Positions 8,858 through 17,170 of a stretch of 64,000 nt of DNA are shown piece after piece. A program made the translations under genes and the position numbers. The DNA is from Bradyrhizobium sp. 138 (GTDB lineage Bacteria; Pseudomonadota; Alphaproteobacteria; Rhizobiales; Xanthobacteraceae), in NCBI RefSeq assembly GCF_023074075.1, contig NZ_JADPKT010000003.1, positions 101,001 to 165,000 of the forward strand, read 5' to 3'. The first letter of the stretch is position 1; every line of letters starts with the position of its first letter. The notes under the pieces were generated by a model, which was not told the DNA's origin, ran no database searches, and saw only the letters and a list, made by a program, of their open reading frames with translations.

Positions 8858-9492
8858 GGGCAATCCACCGTGATCTTGTTGGCGAACATCATGCCGAAAT
8901 TGGTGTTCTCGCCGTTCAGGAAGGTCTGCTCGTTGAGCTTCTGCGCGCTGGCGGTGCCGTCGTTCGGCCGCTCCAGCTTCATCTGGCAGCCGGCGGGCGC
9001 GCCGACCAGCTTGACTGGACTGTCCTTGGCCATCTGGAAGTCGATGAAGAAGGAACGGTCGAACACTTCGAGCATCAGTTGCTTGGGCTTGACCGGGTTC
9101 TTCAGCGGCAGCGTGAAGTGCAGGGTCAGCACCGTGTCCTTGTAGTCGAGGAAGTAGTCGACCGGCTCCTGGAAACGCTCTTTCTTGCCGTCGGCCTTCG
9201 CGAAGGTGAAATAGGCATATTCCTTCAGCGACTCGACATTGGTCTGCGCCAGCGGCCCCAGCTCCTCGCGGGTATAGGCGCCCTTGGTCTTGCTCTCGAG
9301 CCCCTGCACCGCATAGGCCGAGAACATGTCGTCGAAAGTCCAGGCATGGCGGACGCCGGTGATGGTGCCGTCGGCCGCGTAGAGCAGTTCGCTGGTCGCG
9401 GTGATCCAGACATGCGGATGCGCGCTCGCCGGGCCCGCGGCGAGCGTCATCGCGGCGGCGAGCAGCCATCCGAACAGGCGGCGCGTACCCAT
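8854..9492 (-). CDS. DUF1007 family exported protein, NicO partner
   Basis: This 212-residue protein has a signal peptide (MGTRRLFGWLLAAAMTLAAGPASA) followed at once by HPHVWITATSELLYA, the diagnostic DUF1007 start whose His residues could bind metal at the mature N-terminus. It is predicted to be periplasmic. Its start codon shares one base with the M3 peptidase stop (TGATG), and its stop overlaps the NicO start. The function of DUF1007 is not established; steady pairing with NicO transporters suggests a periplasmic metal-handling subunit. That role is inference. Confidence 0.88.
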   Translation of the reverse strand: MGTRRLFGWLLAAAMTLAAGPASAHPHVWITATSELLYAADGTITGVRHAWTFDDMFSAYAVQGLESKTKGAYTREELGPLAQTNVESLKEYAYFTFAKADGKKERFQEPVDYFLDYKDTVLTLHFTLPLKNPVKPKQLMLEVFDRSFFIDFQMAKDSPVKLVGAPAGCQMKLERPNDGTASAQKLNEQTFLNGENTNFGMMFANKITVDCP

Positions 9493-11573
9493 CAGGCCGC
9501 CTTGGCGTCGTCGAGCAGGCCGCGACGGCGGAGCAGCGCGTCGGGCTCCGGCGGCCGGCCGCGGAAGGCCTCATAGGCCGCTTCCGGATCGACCGATCCG
9601 CCGCTCGCGTAGATGTCGTCGTGCAGGCGTTTTGCCACGGCAGGATCGAAGATGTTGCCGGCCTCCTCGAACGCGCCGAAGGCGTCGGCGTCCATCACCT
9701 CCGACCACATGTAGCTGTAATAGCCGGCGGCATAATGGTCGCCGGTGAAGATGTGACCGAACTGCGTGGGCCGGTGACGCAGCGCGATCTCCTCGGGCAT
9801 GCCGATCTTCTCAAGCTCCTTCTTTTCGAAGGCACGGACATCGCCGGCCGCCGCGGCCGGCTGGGTGTGGAATTCGAGATCGACCAGCGCCGAGGAGACG
9901 AACTCGACCGTGGCAAAGCCCTGGTTGAATTTTCGCGCGGCCAGGAACCGTTGCAGCAGCTCGTCCGGCAGCGGCTCGCCGGTCTGGTAGTGGCGGGCGA
10001 ACTTCTGCAGCACCTCAGGCCGCTCCTGCCAGTGCTCGTAGAGCTGCGACGGCAGCTCGACGAAGTCGGTGAATACGGAGGTGCCCGACAGCGACGGGTA
10101 GGTCACGTTGGAGAGCATGCCGTGCAGGCCGTGGCCGAACTCGTGGAACAGGGTGCGGGCATCGTCGGGCGACAGCAGCGAGGGCTCGCCACCGGCGCCC
10201 TTGGCGAAATTGCAGATGTTGAGGACCAGCGGCGCGACGTCGCCGTCGAGCTTCTGCTGATCGCGCAGCGAGGTCATCCAGGCGCCGGAGCGCTTCGACG
10301 GCCGGGCGAAGTAGTCGCCATAGAACAGCGCCTTGTGCTTGCCGTCGGGGCCCTTGACCTCCCAGACCCGCACGTCGGGGTGCCAGACCGGAACGTCCTT
10401 GCACTCCTCGAAGGTGATCCCGAACAGGCGCGTGGCGCAGTCGAAGGCGGCTTCGATCATGTGGTCGAGCGAAAGATAAGGCTTGATCGCCGCGTCATCG
10501 AAATTGGCGCGCTGCAGGCGCAGCTTCTCGGCGTAGAAGCGCCAGTCCCAGGGGGCGAGCCTGAAATTGCCGCCCTCGGCCGTGATCAGCGCCTGCATCT
10601 CGTCGCGGTCGGCGAGCGCCCGGGCGCGCGCCGGCTTCCAGACCCGTTCCAAGAGGCCCCGCACCGCGTCCGGCGTCTTGGCCATGGAATCCTCGAGCCG
10701 GTAGGCGGCGTAGGTCGGATAGCCCAGGAGGTTCGCGCTCTCTTCGCGCAGCTTCAGGATCTCGACGATGGTTCCGTTGTTGTCGTTGGCATTGCCATTG
10801 TCGCCCCGCGCAATGAAAGCCTTGTAGACCTTCTCGCGCAGGTCCCGCCGGGCCGAGCTCTTCAGGAACTGTTCGACCGAGGAGCGCGACAGCGTGACGA
10901 TGGCCTTGCCTGCCATGCCGCGCTCTTCCGCCGCAGCCTTGGCGCTGGCGACGAAGCTCTCCGGAAGGCCCTGGCGATCGGCCTCGCCCAGCTCCATGAA
11001 CCAATCCTGCTCGTCGCCGAGCAGATGATGGCTGAAGCCGGTGCCGAGCTGGGCCAGCCTCTCATTGATCTCGGCCATCCGCGTCTTGGCCTCCTCGGAG
11101 AGGCCGGCGCCGGCGCGGTGGAAGCGGGTGTAGGTGCGCTCCAGCAGGCGGAGCTGCTCGGGTGTGAGGCCGAGATTGGCGCGGTTCTCGTGCAGTTGGG
11201 CGATACGACCAAACAGCACGGCGTTCATCATGATTGGATTCCAGTGCCGCGCCATCCGCAAGGAGACCTCCTTGTCGATCTCCAGGATGGCCGGGTTGGA
11301 ATGCGCCGAGACGAGGTCGTAGAAGACGGCCGCCACCTTGCTCAGCAGCTTGCCCGAGCGCTCCAGCGCCGTGATGGTGTTGGCGAAGTCGGGCGCGGCC
11401 GGATCATTGGTGATCGCCGCAATCTCGGCCGAGTGGTCGGCGAAGGCCTGCTCGAACGCCGGGAGGAAGTGCGCCGGCTCGATCTCGTCGAAGGGCGGGG
11501 TCGCAAACGGCGTCACCCAGGCCTTCAGCAGCGGATTGGTCTCGGAGTCCGTAGTCTGGCGGGGTTCTGACAT
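9492..11573 (-). CDS. M3 family zinc metallopeptidase (peptidyl-dipeptidase Dcp / oligopeptidase A type)
   Basis: This 693-residue cytoplasmic thimet-like peptidase has the catalytic zinc motif in LFHEFGHGLHGML (HExxH) and the downstream helix with VFTDFVELPSQLYEHW, whose Glu completes the zinc site. The C-terminal GHIFTGDHYAAGYYSYMWSEVMDADAF is typical of Dcp and PrlC. Length matches the family (about 680-700). It degrades short peptides left by larger proteases. Dcp and PrlC cannot be separated with confidence by eye, so no symbol is given. The one-base overlap with the DUF1007 gene suggests an operon, although the metal-transport partners have no obvious functional tie. Confidence 0.93.
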   Translation of the reverse strand: MSEPRQTTDSETNPLLKAWVTPFATPPFDEIEPAHFLPAFEQAFADHSAEIAAITNDPAAPDFANTITALERSGKLLSKVAAVFYDLVSAHSNPAILEIDKEVSLRMARHWNPIMMNAVLFGRIAQLHENRANLGLTPEQLRLLERTYTRFHRAGAGLSEEAKTRMAEINERLAQLGTGFSHHLLGDEQDWFMELGEADRQGLPESFVASAKAAAEERGMAGKAIVTLSRSSVEQFLKSSARRDLREKVYKAFIARGDNGNANDNNGTIVEILKLREESANLLGYPTYAAYRLEDSMAKTPDAVRGLLERVWKPARARALADRDEMQALITAEGGNFRLAPWDWRFYAEKLRLQRANFDDAAIKPYLSLDHMIEAAFDCATRLFGITFEECKDVPVWHPDVRVWEVKGPDGKHKALFYGDYFARPSKRSGAWMTSLRDQQKLDGDVAPLVLNICNFAKGAGGEPSLLSPDDARTLFHEFGHGLHGMLSNVTYPSLSGTSVFTDFVELPSQLYEHWQERPEVLQKFARHYQTGEPLPDELLQRFLAARKFNQGFATVEFVSSALVDLEFHTQPAAAAGDVRAFEKKELEKIGMPEEIALRHRPTQFGHIFTGDHYAAGYYSYMWSEVMDADAFGAFEEAGNIFDPAVAKRLHDDIYASGGSVDPEAAYEAFRGRPPEPDALLRRRGLLDDAKAA

Positions 11574-11689
11574 CGCAAGTCCCGGTTTTCATGGGTCGAT
11601 TGTTGCGGCCAGCTATAGCACGCGATGGGGCTTTTTTGGGCCATTTGGCCTTGCTCCCGGCCGCCTTTTCGGGGAGATTGCGGCCCTCG

Positions 11690-11968
11690 ATGGACCACGG
11701 ACCCCTTAATCTCATGAACGCGTCTTCCTCGTCTTCCCGCCGGATCGTCTGGCCCAGCGTCATCACCGTCATCAGCGCCGCCATCCTGATCGGCGCAGAG
11801 GTGTTCGGCGCGGCGTTCGCCGGCGGCTGGGCGCTCGCGATCCTGTTCGGGCTCGGCGATCAGGGCACGCACATCCTGCAGGCCGTGCTGTTCGCACTCG
11901 GCGTGCTCGTGATGACGGCGTTCATCCGCGCGGCTCAGCGCGTCGAGCCCTTTACGAAGCGCGGCTGA
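11690..11968 (+). CDS. Small two-segment membrane protein, hypothetical
   Basis: The product, 92 residues from ATG 11690 (or 84 from ATG 11714), has two hydrophobic segments, VWPSVITVISAAILIGAEVF (approximate) and HILQAVLFALGVLVMTAFI, joined by a Gly-rich turn, with a basic C-terminus (RAAQRVEPFTKRG). GGGGAGA about 11 bases before 11690 supports the first start. No family was recognised. It is divergent from the M3 peptidase gene and precedes the long untranslated region of the polyamine locus, with no sign of co-transcription. Confidence 0.6.
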   Translation: MDHGPLNLMNASSSSSRRIVWPSVITVISAAILIGAEVFGAAFAGGWALAILFGLGDQGTHILQAVLFALGVLVMTAFIRAAQRVEPFTKRG

Positions 11969-12149
11969 CGCTTCTCGCGCGCTACAGACGCGCGCCGACA
12001 CAGAAAACTTAACGCCCGTTCATCTTCCGCGTCGCTCGCGCAACACTGCGCAAGCAGATGTTAGGCAATTCTGTTGTCAGCCTAAAAAAATTCTTGCGAA
12101 GCTGAGTCAAAACACTTATGTGCGGACTTGCCCAATTTCGCACGTGCCT

Positions 12150-12640
12150 GTGGTCGTGTGTCAGTCGGTAGGTATCCGGACAAGAGGCCGGACAGCCGCC
12201 AAGGGGTGAAGAAGCCGAGGGGCTCTTCGGAAGTGCGGAAGTCGGAAGGCTCTTAGCCCGAAGACGACAGCAAACCCGGAGCGTCCAGCATCTCTCTCAA
12301 GAGGTGCCTTGTCGAAGGTGACTTCACTTTTTGCAACCGTGACTGGCAGCCGGAGGCGAACCGGCGCACCCCGCTCTCAACGGGGGACGCGACTTAAAGC
12401 AACGACGGATCGGGCTTTTTTGGTCTCTACCGGCAGTCCAACGCCGGCGCGGGCTACTGAAAAGGCTTGTCCTTCATTGCCAGGTGTGCGGGCGGGAACA
12501 CTCCCAACCAATCCACGGCAGCACAGTCTGGTTTGAGTCTTTTGGCTTCGTCGCGCCTCCATCGCGCGATCCGGCCAGAGCACTCTTATCCGACGTCATG
12601 TTTTGAACGGGCCCGTCGCTGGGCCGTTTGGGAGAGTGCC
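12150..12640 (+). ncRNA. Long structured leader of ornithine decarboxylase; candidate speF-type RNA element
   Basis: Between 11969 and 12640 there is no supported gene. The last 490 bases are rich in complementary segments: CCCCG...CGGGG (12369-12386), GGACAAGAGGCCGGACAG, GGAAGTGCGGAAGTCGGAAGGC, a GATCGGGCTTTTTT run near 12408-12423, and AACGGGCCC pairing with GGGCCGTT (12606-12630) directly before the ribosome site GGGAGAG. Upstream, TTAGGC/GCCTAA forms a hairpin (12061-12085), and TTGCGA (12094) with TTATGT (12116) could be a promoter. A conserved leader called speF is known upstream of alphaproteobacterial ornithine decarboxylase genes. Assignment here rests on position and folding potential, not on a covariance search. 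Confidence 0.5.
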
Positions 12641-13783
12641 ATGACCGAACGTATCCAGGAATTCCTGCGCAACCGCCGCAAGGATGGCCTCGACACCGAG
12701 CCGTGCCTCGTCGTCGACCTCGAGGTCGTGCGCGACAATTATCAGAGCTTTGCCAAGGCGCTGCCCGATAGCCGCGTGTTCTATGCCGTCAAGGCGAACC
12801 CCGCGCCGGAAGTGCTGGCCCTGCTGGCATCCATGGGCTCCTGCTTCGACACGGCGACGGTCGCCGAGATCGAGATGGCGCTGGCTGCCGGTGCGACGCC
12901 CGACCGCATCTCCTTCGGCAACACGATCAAGAAGGAGCGCGACATCGCGCGCGCCTTCGCGCTCGGCATTCGCCTGTTCGCGGTCGATTGCGCCGCCGAG
13001 GTCGAGAAGGTCGCCCGTGCCGCTCCCGGCGCGAAGGTGTTCTGCCGCATCCTCTATGACTGCGCCGGCGCCGAATGGCCGCTGTCGCGCAAGTTCGGCT
13101 GCGACCCGGAGATGGCGGTCGAGGTGCTCGACCTAGCCAAGCGTCTTCGGCTGGAGCCGTGCGGCATCTCGTTCCATGTCGGCTCGCAGCAGCGCAAGGT
13201 GAAGGCGTGGGACCGTGCGCTGGCGATGGCCTCGCAGGTGTTCCGCGACTGCGCCGAGCGCGGCATCAATCTGTCCATGGTCAACATGGGCGGCGGCTTC
13301 CCGACCAAGTACCTGAAGGACGTGCCGCCGGTGGTGACCTACGGCCGCTCGATCTTCCGCGCGCTGCGCAAGCACTTCGGCAACCAGATTCCGGAGACCA
13401 TCATCGAGCCGGGCCGCGGCATGGTCGGCAACGCCGGCATCATCGAATCCGAGGTCGTCCTCATCTCGAAGAAGAGCGACGAGGACGAGGTGCGCTGGGT
13501 GTACCTGGACATCGGCAAGTTCGGCGGTCTCGCCGAGACCATGGACGAGTCGATCCGTTACGCCATCCGCACCCGTCACGACGGCGCGGACATGACGCCG
13601 TGCGTGCTCGCAGGTCCGACCTGCGACAGCGCCGACGTGCTGTACGAGAAGAGCCCGTATCCGCTCCCGGTCACGCTCGAGATCGGCGACAAGGTGCTGA
13701 TCGAAGGCACCGGGGCCTATACGTCGACCTACTCGTCGGTGGCGTTCAACGGCATCCCGCCGCTGCGGACGTACCACATCTGA
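12641..13783 (+). CDS. Ornithine (or lysine/ornithine) decarboxylase, fold-type III PLP enzyme
   Basis: This 380-residue enzyme decarboxylates ornithine to putrescine. Marks of the alanine-racemase-like family: FYAVKANPAPEV with the PLP lysine at residue 51, SFHVGSQ, VNMGGGFPTKYL, IIEPGRGMVGNAG and the late active-site stretch CVLAGPTCDSADVLY with its Cys. The start 12641 follows GGGAGAG. It leads a group with a GNAT, RidA and homospermidine synthase, all on the same strand, consistent with a putrescine-to-homospermidine pathway. Regulation by the long leader RNA is likely. Related enzymes can also accept lysine, and substrate preference cannot be read from the sequence. Confidence 0.93.
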   Translation: MTERIQEFLRNRRKDGLDTEPCLVVDLEVVRDNYQSFAKALPDSRVFYAVKANPAPEVLALLASMGSCFDTATVAEIEMALAAGATPDRISFGNTIKKERDIARAFALGIRLFAVDCAAEVEKVARAAPGAKVFCRILYDCAGAEWPLSRKFGCDPEMAVEVLDLAKRLRLEPCGISFHVGSQQRKVKAWDRALAMASQVFRDCAERGINLSMVNMGGGFPTKYLKDVPPVVTYGRSIFRALRKHFGNQIPETIIEPGRGMVGNAGIIESEVVLISKKSDEDEVRWVYLDIGKFGGLAETMDESIRYAIRTRHDGADMTPCVLAGPTCDSADVLYEKSPYPLPVTLEIGDKVLIEGTGAYTSTYSSVAFNGIPPLRTYHI

Positions 13784-13816
13784 TCCGCCTCTTTCTCTGA
13801 GGCCTGACGAACCCGG

Positions 13817-13834
13817 GAGCCGGCTTGCCGGCTC
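13817..13834 (+). terminator. GC hairpin after ornithine decarboxylase, possible weak terminator or processing site
   Basis: GAGCCGG, loop CTTG, CCGGCTC: a perfect 7-bp stem 34 bases after the decarboxylase stop codon, followed only by TTACCC. The missing T-run argues for partial termination or mRNA end protection rather than a full stop. Confidence 0.35.
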
Positions 13835-13913
13835 TTACCCAACATCTCGATTCTGACGACGTCTTGGACAGGCGTGCCACTCGCACGTCCGTTCAAGCGG
13901 GGACTGACGCGCC

Positions 13914-14501
13914 ATGACCGCTTTTCGGAAGCCACAGATCGCCCTGACCTCGAAAGCCGCTCCGTTCGTGATCCGCGCGGAACGTGCTGCCGACGTCGCA
14001 ATGCGTGAAGCGCTGCTCGATGCCTGCTTTGGCGAGAACCGCCATGGCCGCACCTGCCAGCGCCTGCGCGACGGACGTGCGCCCGCCGCAGGCCTTGCCC
14101 TGTCGGCGGTGCGCGAGGGCAAGCTCGTGGGAACCGTGCGGCTGTGGCACGTCAGCGCCGGAGGCAGGCCCGCTCTGGTCCTCGGACCGCTGGCGGTCGA
14201 CCCTGCCTGCCGCGAGCTCGGGATCGGCGCCGCGCTGATGCATCAAGCGCTGGCCGCCGCCCGGGCGCGCGGGCATGCCGCCGTGATATTGCTCGGCGAC
14301 GCCCCCTATTACGCCCGCTTCGGCTTCTCGGGCGAGAAGACCGGCGCACTGTCGCTGCCCGGCCCGTTCGAGCGCGACCGGCTGCTGGCGATCGAGTTCG
14401 CGGAAGGCGGGCTCGACGGCGCCGAAGGGATGATCGTCCCGACCGGCGCGGCCCTGCCCAAACGGAGGTCGGTTCGCGCCCTCCACGCGCGCGCCGCCTG
14501 A
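13914..14501 (+). CDS. GNAT family N-acetyltransferase in the polyamine locus
   Basis: This 195-residue protein carries the GNAT core: VIRAERAADVAMREALLDACF at the start, LVLGPLAVDPACRELGIGAALM (the acetyl-CoA-binding pyrophosphate loop, an R/Q-x-x-G-x-A variant) and ILLGDAPYYARFGFSGEKTG, a signature of the N-acetyltransferase subgroup related to YhbS. The C-terminus is short and basic. It lies 130 bases after the ornithine decarboxylase and ahead of RidA and homospermidine synthase. Acetylation of a diamine would fit the setting, but this subgroup has varied substrates, so that is only inference. Confidence 0.82.
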   Translation: MTAFRKPQIALTSKAAPFVIRAERAADVAMREALLDACFGENRHGRTCQRLRDGRAPAAGLALSAVREGKLVGTVRLWHVSAGGRPALVLGPLAVDPACRELGIGAALMHQALAAARARGHAAVILLGDAPYYARFGFSGEKTGALSLPGPFERDRLLAIEFAEGGLDGAEGMIVPTGAALPKRRSVRALHARAA

Positions 14502-14647
14502 GGGATCGCCATGATGGTGACGACCGAAGCCGCGTTGCGCGGCGCGGCCCGGCCACACCTGAACTAAGCCTGTTCGTTGGGGGTTGCGCAGGCACCGGAA
14601 ACGCCCTTTAACCCCGCAAAACATCTCCTCCGTCGAGGTCCGCGAGC

Positions 14648-15037
14648 ATGTCCCGTCGCCTGATTTCCACCGGCTCCCCGTTCGAGAAGACCGCCGGCTA
14701 CAGCCGCGCTGTGATCGACGGCGAGTTCGCCTTCGTCGCGGGAACCACGGGCTATGACTACACCACGATGACGATGCCATCAGATGTCACGAGCCAGTCA
14801 CGCAACTGCTTCAAGACCATCGAAGCCGCCCTGAAGGAGGGCGGTTTCGAGATGGCCGATATCGTCCGCGTGACCTACTACCTCACCGACATCAAGGACG
14901 CCGACGCGCATTTCGCCGTCTGCGGCGAAGTCCTCGGCGACATCCGCCCGGCCGCAACGCTGCTCGTCGTCTCGGCGCTCTACAAGCCCGAGATGAAAGT
15001 CGAGATCGAAGCCACCGCCAAGCGCCGCAACCTCTGA
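14648..15037 (+). CDS. RidA family protein
   Basis: This 129-residue YjgF/YER057c/UK114-type protein begins with SRRLISTGSPFEKTAGYSRA and contains FVAGTTGYDYTTMTMPSD and the core ADIVRVTYYLTDIKDADAHFAV, ending IEATAKRR. The arginine that binds imine or enamine intermediates in classical RidA lies in the conserved C-terminal region; here VCGEVLGDIRPAATLLVV supplies it. RidA proteins hydrolyse reactive imines released by PLP enzymes. Its place between a PLP decarboxylase and homospermidine synthase, whose mechanism passes through Schiff bases, makes a clean-up role attractive but unproven. Confidence 0.9.
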   Translation: MSRRLISTGSPFEKTAGYSRAVIDGEFAFVAGTTGYDYTTMTMPSDVTSQSRNCFKTIEAALKEGGFEMADIVRVTYYLTDIKDADAHFAVCGEVLGDIRPAATLLVVSALYKPEMKVEIEATAKRRNL

Positions 15038-15101
15038 GAAGCGCCGCAGCGCCTGATCCACCCACCGTTTGCCTGCCAGCACGTTCCGGAGAAACCATCC
15101 C

Positions 15102-16544
15102 ATGAGCCCTCCCTCGCAGATCTACGCGAAGATCACCGGTCCCATCGTCATGGTCGGCTTCGGCTCCATCGGCAAAGGCACCTTGCCGCTGATCGAGCGG
15201 CATCTCGATTACGACAAGTCGCGCGTCATCGTGATCGATCCCAAGGACGAGGGCCGCAAGGCGCATTGCGAGAAGCACAATGTCCGCTTCATCCAGAAGG
15301 CGGTGACCAAGGACAATTATCGCGACTTGCTGACCCCACTGCTCACCGAGGGCGGCGGCCAGGGCTTTTGCGTCAATCTCTCGGTCGATACCGGCTCGAC
15401 CGACATCATGGAACTCTGCAACGAGCTCGGTGCGCTCTACATCGACACCGTCAACGAGCCCTGGCTCGGCTTCTATTTCGACGCTTCGAAGGGCCCCGAA
15501 GCGCGGTCGAACTACGCGCTTCGCGAAGTGACGCTGGCTGCGAAGAAAGCGCGCCCCGCCGGCTCGACGACGGCCGTCTCCTGCTGCGGCGCCAATCCCG
15601 GCATGGTCTCCTTCTTCGTCAAGCAGGCGCTGCTCAACGTCGCCGCTGACCTGAAGCTCAACGCTCCCAAGCCGAAGACCAAGGCCGAATGGGCGGATCT
15701 GATGCGGCAGGCCGGCGTCAAGGGCATCCACATCGCCGAACGCGACACCCAGCGTTCGAAGAAGCCAAAGGAGCCGGATGTATTCGTCAACACCTGGTCG
15801 GTGGAAGGTTTTCTGTCGGAAGGCGTGCAGCCGTCCGAGCTCGGCTGGGGCACCCACGAAAAATGGATGCCCGAGAATGCGCGGACCCATGAGGCCGGCT
15901 GCGGCGCCGCCATCTATCTGATGCAGCCCGGCGCCAACACGCGCGTGCGCACCTGGTGCCCGACCCGCGGCGCGCAATATGGCTTCCTGGTCACCCACAA
16001 CGAGTCGATCTCGATCGCCGATTACTTCACGGTGCGTGACGCCTCGGGCACGGCGGTCTACCGGCCGACCTGCCACTATGCCTATCATCCGGCCGACGAC
16101 GCCGTGCTCTCGCTGCACGAAATGTTCGGCCGCGCGGCGAAGATGCAGGAGAAGCACCACATCCTCGACGAGAACGAGATCGTCGACGGCATCGACGAGC
16201 TCGGCGTGCTGCTGTTCGGGCACGACAACAACGCCTATTGGTACGGCTCGCAGCTCTCCATCGAGGAGACCCGCGCGCTCGCCCCCTACCAGAACGCCAC
16301 CGGCCTGCAGGTGACCTCCGCCGTGCTCGGCGGCATGGTGTGGGCGCTGGAAAACCCGAACGAAGGCATCGTCGAAGCCGACGAGATTGACTTCGATCGC
16401 CTGTTGGAAATCCAGCTGCCCTATCTCGGCCCGGTGAAGGGTTTTTACACCGACTGGACGCCGTTGACGGATCGTCCTGGGCTGTTTCCGGAAGACATCG
16501 ATACGTCTGATCCGTGGCAGTTCAAGAACATCCTGGTGCGGTAG
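15102..16544 (+). CDS. hss: Homospermidine synthase
   Basis: This 480-residue NAD-dependent enzyme condenses two putrescines (or putrescine with spermidine) into sym-homospermidine, the main long polyamine of rhizobia. The Rossmann start is ITGPIVMVGFGSIGKGTLPLIE, followed by VIVIDPKDEGRKAHC; further family stretches are NEPWLGFYFD, CCGANPGMVSFFVKQAL and FGHDNNAYWYGSQLSIEETR. Length equals the characterised Blastochloris enzyme (about 477). The start at 15102 follows CGGAGAAACC; an upstream in-frame start at 15069 lacks a ribosome site. The upstream ornithine decarboxylase would supply its putrescine. Confidence 0.95.
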   Translation: MSPPSQIYAKITGPIVMVGFGSIGKGTLPLIERHLDYDKSRVIVIDPKDEGRKAHCEKHNVRFIQKAVTKDNYRDLLTPLLTEGGGQGFCVNLSVDTGSTDIMELCNELGALYIDTVNEPWLGFYFDASKGPEARSNYALREVTLAAKKARPAGSTTAVSCCGANPGMVSFFVKQALLNVAADLKLNAPKPKTKAEWADLMRQAGVKGIHIAERDTQRSKKPKEPDVFVNTWSVEGFLSEGVQPSELGWGTHEKWMPENARTHEAGCGAAIYLMQPGANTRVRTWCPTRGAQYGFLVTHNESISIADYFTVRDASGTAVYRPTCHYAYHPADDAVLSLHEMFGRAAKMQEKHHILDENEIVDGIDELGVLLFGHDNNAYWYGSQLSIEETRALAPYQNATGLQVTSAVLGGMVWALENPNEGIVEADEIDFDRLLEIQLPYLGPVKGFYTDWTPLTDRPGLFPEDIDTSDPWQFKNILVR

Positions 16545-16596
16545 GGGCTTTTCTCGCGCTCACCTGTCGGAAGCGGCACCTGCCCCCACACTCCAC

Positions 16597-16699
16597 TGTC
16601 ATGCTCCGGCTTGACCGGGGCATCCAGTACGCCGCGGCTTCTCGGACGATCACAACCATCTCTGGAATACTGGATCACCCGCTTTCGAGCGTGATGACA
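16597..16699. repeat. Palindromic intergenic repeat (TGTCATGCTCCGGCTTGACC type)
   Basis: TGTCATGCTCCGGCTTGACC opens the element and GAGCGTGATGACA closes it; inside, CATCCAGTA pairs with TACTGGATC. It lies between the convergent hss and a small proline-rich protein gene, where it could end transcription from both sides. Gene-free stretch 16545-16730 holds nothing else visible. Confidence 0.75.
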
Positions 16700-16730
16700 C
16701 CGAGTGTGTGACTACGTGCGTGCCGACCGC

Positions 16731-17069
16731 CTACTTCTTCTCGATCGGCGGCGCGATCTTCTCGGGCGGAGCTGGCGGCAATGCCGGCTTGGCACCACCC
16801 GCCGCGCCCTGCGTCTGGGAATCGGGCCTTGCAGGCTCGGGCGCCGGCGTGGTCGGCCGATCGCCGCCGGGCTTCGACTCCGCGGGAGTCTTGCCCTGTT
16901 CGTCGGACGGCGTGCCCTGGAGCGGCGGCGTTGCCTGCGCCAGTTCCATCCGGCTCTGAGCTCGGATTTGCGCCAGCGATATCCCCGACACCACGACGCC
17001 TGCTGCGAACAGCGAACAGGCGATCATCAGGTCGCGTTTCAATCTGCGCTTGTCGTATTGGCCGGTCAT
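16731..17069 (-). CDS. Small single-pass, proline-rich membrane protein, hypothetical
   Basis: From ATG 17069 the product has 112 residues: a basic N-terminus (TGQYDKRRLKRDLM), one hydrophobic segment (IACSLFAAGVVVSGISLAQI) and a C-terminal tail dominated by Pro, Ala, Glu and Lys (PPAPPEKIAPPIEKK at the end). This suggests a membrane-anchored protein with a disordered periplasmic tail. A longer in-frame start at 17174 would add an unlikely Cys/Arg-rich leader. No family recognised, and there is no strong ribosome site, so the exact start is uncertain. Confidence 0.55.
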   Translation of the reverse strand: MTGQYDKRRLKRDLMIACSLFAAGVVVSGISLAQIRAQSRMELAQATPPLQGTPSDEQGKTPAESKPGGDRPTTPAPEPARPDSQTQGAAGGAKPALPPAPPEKIAPPIEKK

Positions 17070-17170
17070 ATCGATCACCGCCTTTATCCGCGGGATCAAC
17101 GAATTTAGCCAGTTGCAGTTCCTTGGCCGGCAAGACGGGAACCGAACACCTGCGCGCCAAAACGCCGCGT

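Noticed and set aside
9621..11570. A 649-codon open frame on the plus strand, opposite the M3 peptidase gene
   Set aside because: Its composition (Arg, Leu, Gly, Val, Glu, Gln) is that of a GC-rich shadow; the opposite frame has the HExxH zinc motif and family length.
12061..12088. TTAGGC...GCCTAA hairpin as a terminator for the small membrane protein gene
   Set aside because: It is followed by A residues, not T, on the plus strand; there is no gene on the minus strand that it could terminate.
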